Shown here piece after piece: positions 11,587 through 24,183 of a stretch of DNA of 64,000 nucleotides (positions are counted from its first letter, which is position 1; the number at the start of each line of letters is the position of its first letter). The notes beneath the pieces are model-generated. The model did no database searches. It saw only the letters and a program-made list of their open reading frames with translations, and was not told where the DNA came from. This DNA is from Amborella trichopoda (Eukaryota > Streptophyta > Magnoliopsida > Amborellales > Amborellaceae). The DNA lies in contig NW_006494916.1 in NCBI RefSeq assembly GCF_000471905.2, forward strand, positions 4,466,574-4,530,573, read 5' to 3'. Both the position numbers and the translations under genes were made by a program.

Positions 11587-14144
11587 TTAGTAGGCTTGGT
11601 GTGATCTCCCCTCTTCCAAAGGTCACGTTGATGCTGGTAATTGGAAACAAAATTAGAGGAAAATCCTAAGCCGTTATGATGATTTGAAAGATAGCATAGG
11701 GGATTTTGTTCCAAATGCTACCCTTCTCACTCCTTTGAAGTGTGACATTTAGGGAGGCAAGCTGTTTCTGCATATTTTTGACTCGCCTACCCCATATGTG
11801 AATAATAGAGAAGGCGATTGCCACTGTGAATTTCAAGAACCTAGTACTCATTAAAGGCCATGGAGGCAAGCGCAAGATAAAGCATAAATTTTGAAGAGCT
11901 CATGTGAGACATCACCTTGGCCCCAAAAAGAGCACAAGAGTGGCCCCTAATACCCTGGAGATAACCCCCAAGTTTCATCCCAATTGGGCAAGGCTACAAA
12001 GAGATATGAGGAAAGTGACGTAAAGAAGTATGTGCTCCATAGGTGTACGGATAAATACTATCGTAAAACTCATGACAATCAACCTTGGATGGTCTTTGGA
12101 CCATTGTAGATGACTTCAAAAGGTTGAAAAACCCCCAACTCCCGAATTTCAGTCAGAATCGGACCCTTCTAGGTCCCATTTTAAAAAAATAGGCAGTTTC
12201 TGTACTTCAAAATTTCACACTTGAATTAGTTTTAAAAAATAGCAAAATCCTACGAGACTTCCTCAAAAATAGGTGAATCTCAGATGCGTTTGTTAGGGTT
12301 GGTCTGGCCATAGCCTCATCTGAGTATCCCACGGCGGTCGGTTCTTAAGCACATGAACCAAAAGTTCAATGAGACAAACAAGCTCCCTACACTCAATCCA
12401 GAACCCATCCCCACTGTGGCCCACATGTTGGACTCCTCTACTTTCATCCCAAAAGAGGAACTCATCCACTCCACTGATGCAAATACAATGCGCAATGCTG
12501 CCTCATTTTCACATTTTTTAGCTCTTAAATATCTGATCTACAAGTTGGATCAAGTTGAAATTTGCGTATATCGTGCCTGATCTTTTGGTATAAGTCATGA
12601 TCATCAACCAGATCGGAAGATATCCTAGAGAGAGGTCAAGTTTTCAACTTCATGTAAAAATTAGTTTGCGTGACCTCTTCGTGCTCCAATGACCATAACT
12701 CGATATTCGACTAGCAGATGAAGCTCAAAATTAGTGCATTTTGATCGTCACTTGATTATCTTTAATTTCACATAAGAAAATTCGTGATCAAGGTTTGGGA
12801 AGATGCTAATCTAAGGCTCGAAAAGTGGGCATGATTTTTGAGATAACATAAAATTGATTTTCCAGTGATTTGCTAGAATCACAACTCAGTCGATTGGAGG
12901 TCATTTCACACATTTTTTATGCAAAATGATCACATTGACATCCCCTTCATTCTACCAACAAAAGAAACACAATAAAAATGATGTTTTCGAAGTAATCAAT
13001 CGAAGAAGACAAACAAAGTTTCCACAAAAATCATGAAACCCAAAAACATCGGAAACTACATAAAATCTCCATGGTTCTTTGAAAACCACATACAAAAACG
13101 ATCATGTTGAGACATTCTACATGTTCCTTGGTGTTAGATCATCCATTCTTGGAGAAGCCAAACCAAGTCCACATATCATGTGGATGGGAAGAGGCCCTTT
13201 TGAGGGACCTATTTGATAATTTTGAGTTTTGTGCATGGCCTTTTTGGTTATTTTTTCTTTATACAATTTTTCATTGTATTTTTGTAATTTTTATTTTTAC
13301 TTATTTGCTTTCCGTTTTGATTATCTACCCTAGTTAGATCCTTAACCCACCTTGGTTAAGTCTCTACACTAAACCAAGGGTTTGCTAAACCCTAGGCTAA
13401 CCACACCTCCTTAACCCAACCAACCTACATCTTATCCTGCACTCTATCCTGCACCTTAACCTACACCACACCCCATACTTGATCATATACCCCATCCTAC
13501 TCCACACCACCATTGTATACTCCCTAATCCCCCACTATACCACACTCCTTAGACCATATCTCCTACCCCTTATCCTACACCTTACTTTACTCCCTACACT
13601 CACCTAACGCATTTAGTTTGGGTTAGCCCTCTTAAGGAGGATTTTCCAAAGCGGCTTCTGGGCAAGCTTGAACTGATGGACCCCAACTACGGATTTCTCC
13701 GAGGTGCTTTGATTACTTGCTAAGCACCTTTTCTCATCATCTACTTCCCCTGGGGGAGGTGCTGTTGGAATTATGTCGGATTCCAGTCGACCCTCTCTCT
13801 AGCCACTAGCCTAGCCTACACTTGAACCAACCCAACCCATTACCCGACCTTAGGCGTTCTAGCCCATCCAAGACCCACAAGCCCCATCACCAAACCAAAG
13901 CCAAACCAACTTGAACCAAACCTGAACCAACCCAACCCAAACTGAGCCATACCCTAGGAGAACATAGGACGATTCGAGTGTGTGACATCGAGGACGTTGA
14001 GGCAGGAAGGAGCGTGAGAGAGTCAAGCCAATCCGAGTCTGTTGTGCGACAACAAAGGACTTTCCGCGGCAACCATATATTGGGTTCTAAGAGGGCGAAA
14101 TGCCCCAACACCTCCGAATCCAAACTTTCAAGGTAAGTACTACC
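11587..14144. other. intergenic spacer, probably untranslated remains of old retroelements
   Basis: No convincing gene. A tract at about 13340-13615 has almost no G on the plus strand (CCTACACC/CCTTAACC-like words). A frame at about 13945-14130 is open and ends in a good donor-like AAG/GTAAGT, but its peptide is unrecognised. Terminal repeats or a primer site could not be placed. Confidence 0.4.
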
Positions 14145-15340
14145 TCAAAACTTAAATTTATTGGTTAGCCATTGCACTGCACCACACGCTTTAGCAATGC
14201 ACACACATCGCACGTGCACCAGGGTCATCCATGTGTGCACACACGCGCACGTGAGGGGGCAGAAGTGCGTTGGCTGGCCGACCATAAAGATTAACAGATA
14301 TTTTGAAATTATATAGGGGCCGATTTCAACCATTGTTATAGAGCCTAAACCAATGATACCCACCATCATCAATTCTGATAAAATTTGTTGTCGTAATTTT
14401 TTTCCAAGTTTAAGGGAACATTTAAAGCAAATTCTGCCAATTTCTTTCTTTCCATTCATGGTTTCAACTTCTTCTCCTTGTAAGTATTTTATCCAATCTT
14501 TTATAGTTCTTTTGTACAAAATTTTATATTGACTTCTATGTCTAAAAATACCTCAATTTTCATCCAATTTTCACAACCATCGACAGCAATTTTAGCAGGA
14601 ACTAACAAACTCTGAGTGTGCACCATTTTCTGATTTGGTAAATATGATCTTTTTGAAGCACACAGTTCTGTAGATTTTTCAAATAATTTTGAAATTCTCT
14701 TTTGTAGTCACTTTTAAAATTATATTTAGTTTTTTAAAATTTTAATTCTTCGTTTGAAAGCACAAGTGCTCATCATCTGAACGGGAGATAGAATCGAAAG
14801 AACTTTACCTTCAATAATCTGATTAAAGCACGAAGTTTCATTACAAACTTCTTTTTCTTTCTGTTCAAGACCTTTTATCTTCTTATAGCTGGTTCAAAAT
14901 TTCCATTAGCGTTTTCTTTTTCATTTTCTGACCTCTTCATCTTCTAACATTTCAACCAATGAAGATACTTCATCTTCTGACTCATTCTTATAAAAAATAG
15001 GTGAGTTCGAAGGAGTAGAAAAATTCTTTCAAGTAAAAACTTTTTACAATACCAATGTACTTCTCTTAGCAGCATCATGAAAGTAGAACAGGCAAAACCA
15101 TCTTTAGGGTTTATTTGAAGCTCAAACAACTTATAAACTCCGTCTTTTAATCGATTATAAAAGACAATACCCCAATTGAATGGGTCAGGTGAGTTGTCAC
15201 TACATGACCTTTGAGTTCTATTTCTACCATGGGAGGAGAACCAATCTCCATTGAACTATTTAAGAAAAAAATCACCAAAAATTACGTTTTTTTCAATATT
15301 GGAAAACCTTCAAATTGATCATCTTAACCTTAATCATTGT
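14145..15340 (-). other. old protein-coding relic on the minus strand, origin unclear
   Basis: Several minus-strand stretches read like decayed protein, for example FYNRLKDGVYKLFELQINP near 15090-15160 and KRTIKDWIKYLQGEEVET near 14450-14515. An acidic run (NESEDEVSSLVEMLEDEE) lies near 14940-14995. The style could fit a second old caulimovirid fragment. I could not match it to a named domain, so the origin is left open. Confidence 0.22.
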
Positions 15341-15495
15341 ACTTGTGAAAAAAAAAAAGAATTTTAAGTCTTAAAAGTATATAATATTGTAACACATCAT
15401 TTAGACTGTGCCCAAAGTGTTCTTCGAATGAAGTTTCGAAGTGAAGCTATTTTTTTATTTTTTTATTTTTTATAAGTCCCTAGCCTCATAGAAAC

Positions 15496-15835
15496 TAGGG
15501 ATAGCAATGGGTCGGGTTAGATCTGGGTCCGGCCCAACCCATACCTGGACCCAAAAAATGATATGGGACTCGAATCTGGACCCAAAAATATAGTGTGGGA
15601 TTCAGACCCAATCGGACTTGACCCAAAAATTAAACTACCTTTGTATTTAACTATATGTCATAAATTGAAACTCGAAAAATATCACCGGATCCAAACCCAA
15701 ATAGTGTTCAGGTTCAAGATTTGGATACGTACCCAACCTACCGGCTCTTTTTTTGGGACCCATACCCAGGACGTAGAACGGGCCTACCCCTCAGGTCTCG
15801 GGTCAGGTCCAGGTCCAGGTCCATTGCCACCCCTA
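15496..15835. mobile_element. hAT-like GGGTC-rich short element, copy 2
   Basis: The left end TAGGGATAGCAATGGGTCGG and the reverse-complemented right end TAGGGGTGGCAATGGACC form inverted repeats matching the element at 2921. The interior has many GGACCC/GGGTCC words. Flanking 8-mers no longer match clearly. Confidence 0.65.
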
Positions 15836-16890
15836 AATTAAGAACTGCATCCTTTACCCAAAAGGTAAGCCTCTAACTTAAAACTTTCTGCATCAAACTA
15901 CCAAATCAAAACCAACTCCAAACTTCCTTGACGAAGTACGTGGGTATGGGGTTACAAAGACAGGGAATAGGATTCGAACCTAGGAGGGCTCAAACCTAAG
16001 AGCACTCGAACCTTGGCCTCTTTTTTTATTATTGAGGTTTTTGGGGAATTCCGCACAAAGTAAATTCATAACGATATGAAGATTTTCCGATAGTGCTTAT
16101 CGTTTTTGGTGCTGGACCACCTATTCAGTTGAAAGACCCAGGAATTGGGCCTTGTGCCACTGTCTGTTTAATGGACTTTTCCAATTCGAATTCCTGTCGC
16201 TCTTTTCTCTTCACTAATATTCCCAATGCGTTCTGAAGAGTAGCCTAAGGGTTCGTTTGGGTACTTGGATTAGGCTGTCCTAGGGATAGGCTTATATTGC
16301 AATTAGCTTCTCTTGGAAGTGGTCTGTCCTTGGGATAGCGTTATCTGCTGTTTGAATAACACTTGATTACAAACATGGATATGTTTGTCCATTGTTTGGA
16401 TTGCCTGGAATAAGTGAATACATGGAAATTCAGTCGCAATTTTTGTATTATTACTCTAAATTTAATTTTATATTACTTAACTCTGCACAATCATTCCAAA
16501 CTTTACTATTATTTTTTAACTTTGATGAAATCCTTATTTTTTCCTTATTCCTCCTTTCCATTGTATCCTCATATGATGATATCCTTATTTTTTTCTTTAT
16601 TCATTTCTATTGTATATTTATATATAGATATCTTACATACCAAATATTCAATTAACGTCAATGTTTACAGAAATCATGAAGTTATATACTTTGCTATTTT
16701 GAAAAATAGAATTAAAATATATCTTATTATTGTAGGGCAATCAATGTAGCTTGTGAAAAAGAAAGAAGAAATAAATTTATTTCAACATTTATTAGATGAA
16801 CTAATGAACTTTCTACTCGTAAGGTTTGTTTTAATTGCAAAACGTCCATCACAAAACACATGATTGTTTAAGGGATACATATTTTGATAC
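15836..16890. other. AT-rich spacer, no gene recognised
   Basis: Mostly AT-rich, with open frames that look like composition artefacts. A phrase common at plant transposon ends, GGGTTCGTTTGGGTACTTGG, occurs at 16249, but no partner end was found. Confidence 0.45.
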
Positions 16891-16899
16891 TTTTTAAGA

Positions 16900-17825
16900 A
16901 ACAAAGATTGTTTACTTTGATAAATGGGGAGACTCTTTCCCAATCCGCATAAACTAAAAAGAGGTCCAATTTAGAGAGAATGAGGTGGTTGGTATTATTA
17001 TCAGACCAAGTAAAATGAGCCCCAAATACCGGGAGGTCAAGAAGATCATTACCCATGATGAAGTCATTAAATAAGTGCATATGCGAGTTTATGCGAATGT
17101 TAGAAGAAATTTCATCAGGGTGACGAACCAAATTAAAGTCCCCACCAATACAAATAGGTAGACTAGTAGAAACCTATAAAATTCTGAACATCATCCAGAA
17201 AAGCTACTTTTAACGTAGGGGAACAAGGCCCATAAACATTTATGAGCACCCAATGAAAGTCTCTAATCGGACCCTAAAAAATGATAGCCATAAATTTATC
17301 AGATTTCAAAATTTGACAGTAAAGAAGTGCCGTTGCGTCCCAAAGAACCCACATACCACTAGAACTATCAACTGCATCAACACCTTCAAAACATAAGGAT
17401 CCATTACCCCATATTTGTTTATCAACCGTAAAGGAAGGACTACTCCTTTTAGTTTCTTGTAAAATCAAAGCATATGGTCTAAATTTATTTACCAAAAAAA
17501 GAACCTCTTTTCTTTGGCGTTCATCGCCGAGTCCCAAAACATTCCAGCTTATAATCTTTATGGTAGGAAGAGGTGTCACCTGGACCATCGAAGCTACCAT
17601 CTTCAAGAGGTCTTGATGACATAGAGGAGGATCCACTGGAGTTGCTGGAGGTGGGCTCAGAATAGGAAGAGTCAAATCTAAGACCACACCACCACCACCA
17701 GAGGGACAAAGAGAGGAACTACGAGCTGCAAGTCTCGCAGAAGAGCGTGAAGGCAAAGCTGAGGGTCTAGACCTTCCCTTGGCTTTCACGAATTCTGCAA
17801 TTGGTGGCACAACGTCTCTCAAAGG
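16900..17825 (-). mobile_element. L1-type LINE, inverted 5' half (endonuclease domain), left of the copia insertion
   Basis: The minus strand carries an APE-type endonuclease: IISWNVLGLGDERQRKEV and LILQETKRSS near the start (17530-17390), then DLPVFGAHFTWSDN and SKLDLFLVYADWERV near the end (17040-16920). Upstream is a Pro/Ser-rich leader. A frame break separates the two parts near 17270-17130. The reading stops soon after the endonuclease, so the reverse transcriptase region is missing. The reading frame leaves the right edge and resumes at 24043, beyond the copia element. Confidence 0.8.
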
Positions 17826-18197
17826 TGTTGAAAAAAACTTGAGGGAAGAGATAGACCCACTCTTAGGATTAAGGGCAATATCTTTAGACTATCGATCGTA
17901 AAGATCAGGCTTTTACCAGAACTGTGAGTACTCTGTAAATTTCTATGTACCTCTCCATGGCCATGAAATCCTTCTTAAAGAGGTATGGAGGAGGCTGTTT
18001 TCTAACGTTCGGCTTCCTCCTGAAATCTCTGAGAAAACGTGGCCCTGTAATCTTGGGAAGTGGGTGGTTACTTTTTAGCCGTTAAATAACGACATTTTCT
18101 CTCTTTAAGAAGCCTCCCTTTTTAGTGATAAGCATTAAATTATAAGAGAGAGATATTGCGCATTTAAAGGCCCCATGGCCACACACACGTACCAACA
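17826..18197 (-). repeat. copia 3' LTR (left on the plus strand)
   Basis: Direct repeat of 23684-24042. Just inside it the minus strand reads CCAAGTGGGAGA, a purine-rich polypurine-tract-like sequence where one is expected. Confidence 0.93.
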
Positions 18198-21100
18198 TCT
18201 CCCACTTGGCCATGAGCGGCAGATATATTGAAATATTATAAAGTCTTTACCACTTAATGAATTTAACACTTATGTGCATATTTTTGTCATGAGGCTTTCA
18301 CGCAAGTGCGTTTATACATCTCATGACAAACAATAGCCAAAGTCATGTCATGGCTTTTCACTCTAATGCAGTTTTTCCTCTCATGACCAAGACATCAAAA
18401 AGAATATCCCATTTGGGAGTTCCTGATTTAAATATTTTTAAGTCCCATCAAAACTACATGCTTTGATAATATTTCTGCACTCAATCCCTTTGTTAAAGGG
18501 TCAACAATCATATCTGAAGATGGTAAATAACTAATAGTTATTTCATTCTTTCCAATAATATTATAAATATAATGATAATCAATTGCAATGTGCTTACCCT
18601 TGAAACTATAAGCTCCATTTCTAATTGATGAAATAGCAGCTTGATTATCACAAAAAATTTTAACAGGTTCGTCGGTTATATCCAGCTTCAAATCACTTAT
18701 GAAGCGTTTAATCCAAATGACATAAGTTGTAGCAATGCTACAAGCAATATATTTAGCTTCCATAGTATACCGAGCCACACAACCTTGTTTCTTACTAGAC
18801 CAAGAAACACATCCACCACCAAAGAGGAATACAATTCCTGAGATTGATTTTCTATCATCTGGGTCTCCTGTAAAATCTGCATCAGAGTACTCAGTAACCT
18901 CTAAGTTGTTAGCTTGGAAGCACAACTTGTAATTTTTAGTTTTATAAATATATATTGAGTATCATTTTACAGCTTGCCAATAAGCCATCCCATGATTACT
19001 TTGAAATCTACTTACATGATCATATGCATGACTCAAATCAGGTCTTGTACACATCATGACATAATTTATGTATCCTATAGCTTGAGCATATTGAATTCTT
19101 TCCATTTCAGTTTTGTCACTATCAGTTCATGGACACGTTTTCTTTGATAATTTTAAGCCTTTACAAACAGGTGTATCTATGGGCTTGCAATTTTCCATTT
19201 TAAATCTCTCTAAAACACTTTCCAAATAATTTTCTTGCGATAAATATAGAAGTCTTGAACTTTTATATCTTGTTATCTTAATGCCTAATACATATGAGGC
19301 TTCTCCCATATCTTTCATCTCAAAATGGGAACTTAGCCATGATTTGGTATGGTTAATCATGCCAATATCATTACCTGCTATCAAAATATCATCCACATAT
19401 AGTGATAAAATTGCTCCCACTATTCTAGACATATACACAATGGTCTAACCTATTGGCTATATAACCCAATTTCAGTGATTGCATTATGAAATGTAAAGTA
19501 CCATTACCTAGAAGACTGTTTTAGACCACATAAAGATTTCTTAAGTTTATATATTTTGTCTTCTTGGCCTTTAATTACATATCCTTCTGGTTGTTTCATG
19601 TATATATCTTCTTTTAATTCTCTATTTAAGAAAGCTGTTTTGACATCTATTTGAAATAATTCTAGCTCATAATATGCAACTAATGTAAGGATGATCCTAA
19701 TAGATGAAAATTTTGCTAGTGGAGAATAAGTTTCTACATAATCTATGCCCTCCATTTAGGTAAATCCTTTAGCTACCAACCTAGCTTTATATTTATCAAT
19801 GGATCCATTTGCATTAAGCTTTTTTTTTATGACCCATTTGCAACCGATGACTTTTCTATCTTTAGGGAGGTCAACCAACTCCTAGACTTGATTTCTATTA
19901 ATAGAATCAAGTTCATCATCCGTGGCTTGAGTCTAGTCAGCTGAGTCATGTAAGCTAATAACTTCACTGTAGCTACAAGGTTCATCTATTGTATCCTCAC
20001 TCATTAAAGAGTAATTATTCATTCATAAATACATAAAATTCTTCTAAAGTCGTAGGTGGGGCTCTAGTTCTTTTAGGCATAACTGGTATACCTGATTCAA
20101 TCGAATCATTCCTACTAAATGTAGAGGGAGTCTGAGAAACAGGGTCTTCCAGACCCTTATCTTTATCAATTTTATGTAAGTCAATAGGCTTATTTAAAAT
20201 ATTTTCATCTTCTATATTTTCTAAGAAATGAGCACCACGACTCTCTACTAATGATCTAGTATCATGGTTATAGAATCTATACCCTTTAAAATTTTCTGAA
20301 TAGTCTATAAAAGAGCATTATATAGTTTTACTTTGTAATTTATCCCTATTTTGTGGCGGTATAAGCACATGTGCCCAAGAACCCCAAACTTTCAATATAG
20401 TAAGGTCAGGTTTTCTACCTATTAATAATTCATATGGGGTCAAGTCTATAAATTTAGTTGGAACACGATTAATGATATATATTACAATGTTGAGAGCCTC
20501 ACCCAAAAAATGAGGTGATAAATTTGAATGGCTCATCATGGACCTAACCATGTCCATTAGAGTTTTATTTCTCCTTTCATCTACACCATTTTGTTGTGGT
20601 GTATATGACATAGTTGTTTGGTGAATTATATCACGCTTCTTACAAAATTCAGAAAATAAGGCGGAATAATATTCACCTACCCTATCTATTCGAAGAATTT
20701 TAATATGTCTACCTAACTGATTTTCTACCTGAGCTTTATATTCGTTAAATGTTTCTAATACATCTGATTTCTTACTAATTAGGTATACATATCCATAACG
20801 TGAATAATCGTCTATAAATGTTATGAAATATTTCATACCTCTATGTGTTTTCACATTTAATGGGCCACATATATCAGAGTGAGCAATACTAAGTAGTTCA
20901 TTAGACCTGTTCCCTTTAGGGAAAGACTTCTTACTTAATTTACCAGAACTACATGGCTCGCATGTTTTAAACATAATTTCTCCTAAATTGGGGAGCAAGC
21001 CTCTTTTAACCATTTTATTCATTTTGTCTTTATTTATATGTTTTAATATTAAGTGCCATATATATGGATCATCCATACACATAAAAGCATCAATATAACT

Positions 21101-23665
21101 AGAAAATGATGAACTTTCATTAATATTCAGTCGATACAAATTGTCAACTTTAGTACCGTGCACCAAAGCTCTAGAATGCTTCCCAATGGTAACCCGACCA
21201 GACCTGAATCTTATTTCATATCCCTTGTCGTCTACCCTTGGGACAGAAATCAAATTCCGCCTCATATTGGGCGCATACAATGTATCAGTCAATAAGAGAT
21301 TTGTTCCTCCTAGTAAACACAGCTTGAAAGTACCAACACTTAGTGCATCGCAGTAGGTGTCATTTCTCATATAAATCCGCTGGTTACTGGCTGCAATATC
21401 TTTCAATTCTGTGAATCCATCCTTGGTCCTCGAGACATATCGAGTGAAGCCTGAGTTGACCCACCAATTTCTCAGGTCATGATCGGCAACATTGATTCTA
21501 GGACTACGCTGATCCTTTATCTTATTTTAATTATTTCGAACATGGTTGTTATTTTGGTTCCTATTTTTATTTTTCAGCTTCAGACAATTAAACTTGTGTG
21601 CTCAATTTCCTTACAATAAAAACAGGTCTTCTCAACCTTATTCTTTTGATTTTTAAAATTTCTCCTTATTCCCTTATACATAGTATTTATCTAATTATTG
21701 AAGGGTTTCTTGAGGATCTGAGAAGATAAACTTAAGGCAAAGTGGAGCTCTTTTGACTTCTTTTTCATTGTTCTCTCAACGTCAATATTAAGATGTATAA
21801 GAAGATTTAACATAGTTATCCCTTGTGCAGAATGGTTCAATGCAATTACAACGGACTTCCAAGATGGAGGGAGACTGTTAAGGACAATGGACACTTACAT
21901 GCGATCGGGGACTGGATTCTCAGCTGCAGCAAGGTCCTTTGCGATCACTGTCATTTTATTGACATGCTTGGTCATTTAGTCCGTTTCTTTCATTCTGCAA
22001 TAATTGTATTTTTCTAACAACAATTGTACATGGGTCTCAGAAGTGATCCCATACTTTTTAGATAAGGCGCTTATCATACTTTGAGTTGTAGTGTAATCCT
22101 CAAAGACTCTAATTAAATCATCTTCCATAAAGCTCAACATAGTAGTCCTAGTTACTTTGTTATCTTCTAACCATTTTCAAGTCTCCTTCTGGCTTGACCA
22201 TTAGCATTAGGCTCTAAAACTGGTGGTTCTGTTTGTAGGACATAATCTACCCTATCTTGAAAAAGAATATATGTAATTTTTCTTTTCCACATAGAAAAAT
22301 TGGTCTCATTGAGTTTTTCAAGTTTGGATAATTCTGACATAACTAGCCTAGATGCCATTTTAAATTTTTTAGATAATACCTAAAAGTTTAAAAACAAATT
22401 TAATTGTGTTTAAGAAAAAGTTGTCTGCTAGCTTAATTAATAAGTTTGCCGACTCTTAGTGAGCTGCAACTTCAAAGGAAAATTTTCTCGAACAGTTTAT
22501 GTTCACATTGTTGTGATGCAAAAAAAATTTAATAAAGTAAGGCAACAACTACTTTTATATCAAATCTTTCATGAGAATAGTTTTTATAAATATGTGAATA
22601 TGTCTTAGCACAAGATAGAGAGTCTACAATGATATTTGATATTTTTCAACAAAAAACTATGGCATTGCATAAACACAAAAAAAAGAGGAAAATTCACAAA
22701 ATCAAGATCTTGAAATTTTCTAACTTAAAGAGATCAAAGCATAGGATAATTAGGCAATGCAGTGACAATTATTATGCAAATAAAATATTTTGAAAGTCCC
22801 TAAATTATAGTTCCCAAAAAAAAATAAAAAATAAAAATAAAATAAATATATGCAATTTGATATGTAAACCTTTACTCTAATAGAATTGGAGTGTGCATAA
22901 TAAGATTCAATAATAATAATAATATGCACTAATTTTCAGCAACAAAAAGATGGAAGAAAGAAGATGTCAGCCGCCTGATTTTCAATAGTCCTTGACCGTG
23001 GGCTCAAGTTTGTACTGTATTAGTAACTTGATCTGAGAGAAAAATAACTACACAACTTGTTCCTACTTTAGAGAGAGAGCCTACTATTGAGGCGCAAAGA
23101 GAGAGCCTAATATCGAGGCATAGAGAGCGAACCTAATATTGAGGCATATGCTAAGTTAAGATAACTCTTCTGCAACAACCTTAAACTTATTTTCTCTCTC
23201 TTCTTATTCTTTTGATTCTTCTTCTAGCGTGTCTATCTCTTTAACTTTTTTCTATAAAAGATTAAACCGAGGACTAGCGTCTCTATCTCTTTAACTTTTC
23301 TCTACAAAAGATTAAACAGAGGACTCATCCGAGTACGCTATGATCACGTAAGCCAAATGCAATCTAGAGAGAAAAAATATGGTAAAAGAAATTATGGAGA
23401 TATAATATTCTAGAACCAACAATACCAGTAAAAACAAACACTGAGTCACAAATGAGGAGCAATAAATTAAGAGAGAAAAATTTATAAAAAATAAATAAAT
23501 TCAGACTATTAAATTTTAGATTAGAAAATTTGTTTTACAACAAGATATAAGTGAATGACAAAGCACAATATCAAAGTTACTGTAAATTAAACTCAGGAAA
23601 AAAATAAGATATAAAATACCAAAAAAAATTGGGACCTATAGGTTATGAGCCCACCACGCTTCCAC

Positions 23666-23683
23666 AACCTGCTCTGATACCAA
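23666..23683 (-). other. copia primer binding site (initiator tRNA-Met type)
   Basis: Read on the minus strand directly inside the 5' LTR, the sequence is TTGGTATCAGAGCAGGTT. This is the classic plant LTR-element site complementary to the 3' end of initiator methionine tRNA, and it fixes the element's orientation. Confidence 0.93.
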
Positions 23684-24042
23684 TGTTGAAAAAAACTTGA
23701 GGGAAGAGATGGACCCACTCCTAGGATTAAGGGCCGTGACTTTAGATTATCTATCGTAAAGATCAAGCTTTTACCTGTGAGAACTTTGTAAATTTATGTG
23801 TACCTCTTCATTACCATGAAACCCTTCTTAAAGAGGGATGGAGGAGGCTGTTCTCTAACGTTCCGCTTCCTCCCGAAATATCTGATAAAATGTGGCCCTG
23901 TAGTCTTGGGAAGTGGGTGGTTACCGTTAAATAACGTCACCTTCTCTCTCTAAGAAACCTCCTTTTTTAGTGATAAGCATTAAATTATAAGAGAGAGATA
24001 TTACACGTTTAAAAGCCCCACGACCATACATACGTACCAACA
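23684..24042 (-). repeat. copia 5' LTR (right on the plus strand)
   Basis: Starts TGTTG and ends CCAACA like its partner. It is about 13 bp shorter, owing to two small length differences, and has about 39 base differences counted by eye. Confidence 0.93.
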
Positions 24043-24183
24043 AAAGGATGCTCAGGAGCATCAAGGGTAGCAACAACAGTGGGTGCTTGGTGAACAAGAA
24101 CAAACATGTTTCAAAGGAAGCTCAGGAGCATCAAGGGTAGCCTTGGCGTGAATTAGCCGAAGTGATAGCATCCAAGGAATCCA
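24043..24183 (-). mobile_element. continuation of the inverted LINE 5' half, right of the copia insertion
   Basis: Read on the minus strand this holds APTVVATLDAPEHPFERRC and runs into the leader of the endonuclease ORF once the copia element and one AAAGG copy are set aside. It contains a short internal direct duplication (GCTCAGGAGCATCAAGGGTA at about 24050 and 24119). Confidence 0.6.

Larger units (their letters stand above)
17826..24042 (-). mobile_element. Ty1-copia LTR retrotransposon, 6.2 kb, minus strand, broken
   Basis: Fossil. Both LTRs are present (17826-18197 and 23684-24042), each starting TGTTG and ending CCAACA. A perfect 5-bp target duplication AAAGG lies outside (17821-17825 and 24043-24047). 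Parts in coding order on the minus strand are gag (about 22360-21690), protease/GAG-pre and integrase (about 21480-20320, with WHL...H and CEPCSSGK), reverse transcriptase (about 19755-19127, YVDDILIAG) and RNase H (about 18925-18428, DADFTGDPDDRKS). The internal order PR-INT-RT-RH defines Ty1-copia. It is broken in roughly half a dozen or more places. By eye the LTRs differ at about 11% of sites, which suggests several million years of age. Confidence 0.95.

Noticed and set aside
15836-15845. 8-bp target duplication for the hAT-like element at 15496
   Set aside because: The best offset matches only five of eight bases, so it is not claimed.
16249-16400. Transposon terminus GGGTTCGTTTGG
   Set aside because: A common plant transposon-end phrase, but no inverted partner or target duplication was found nearby.
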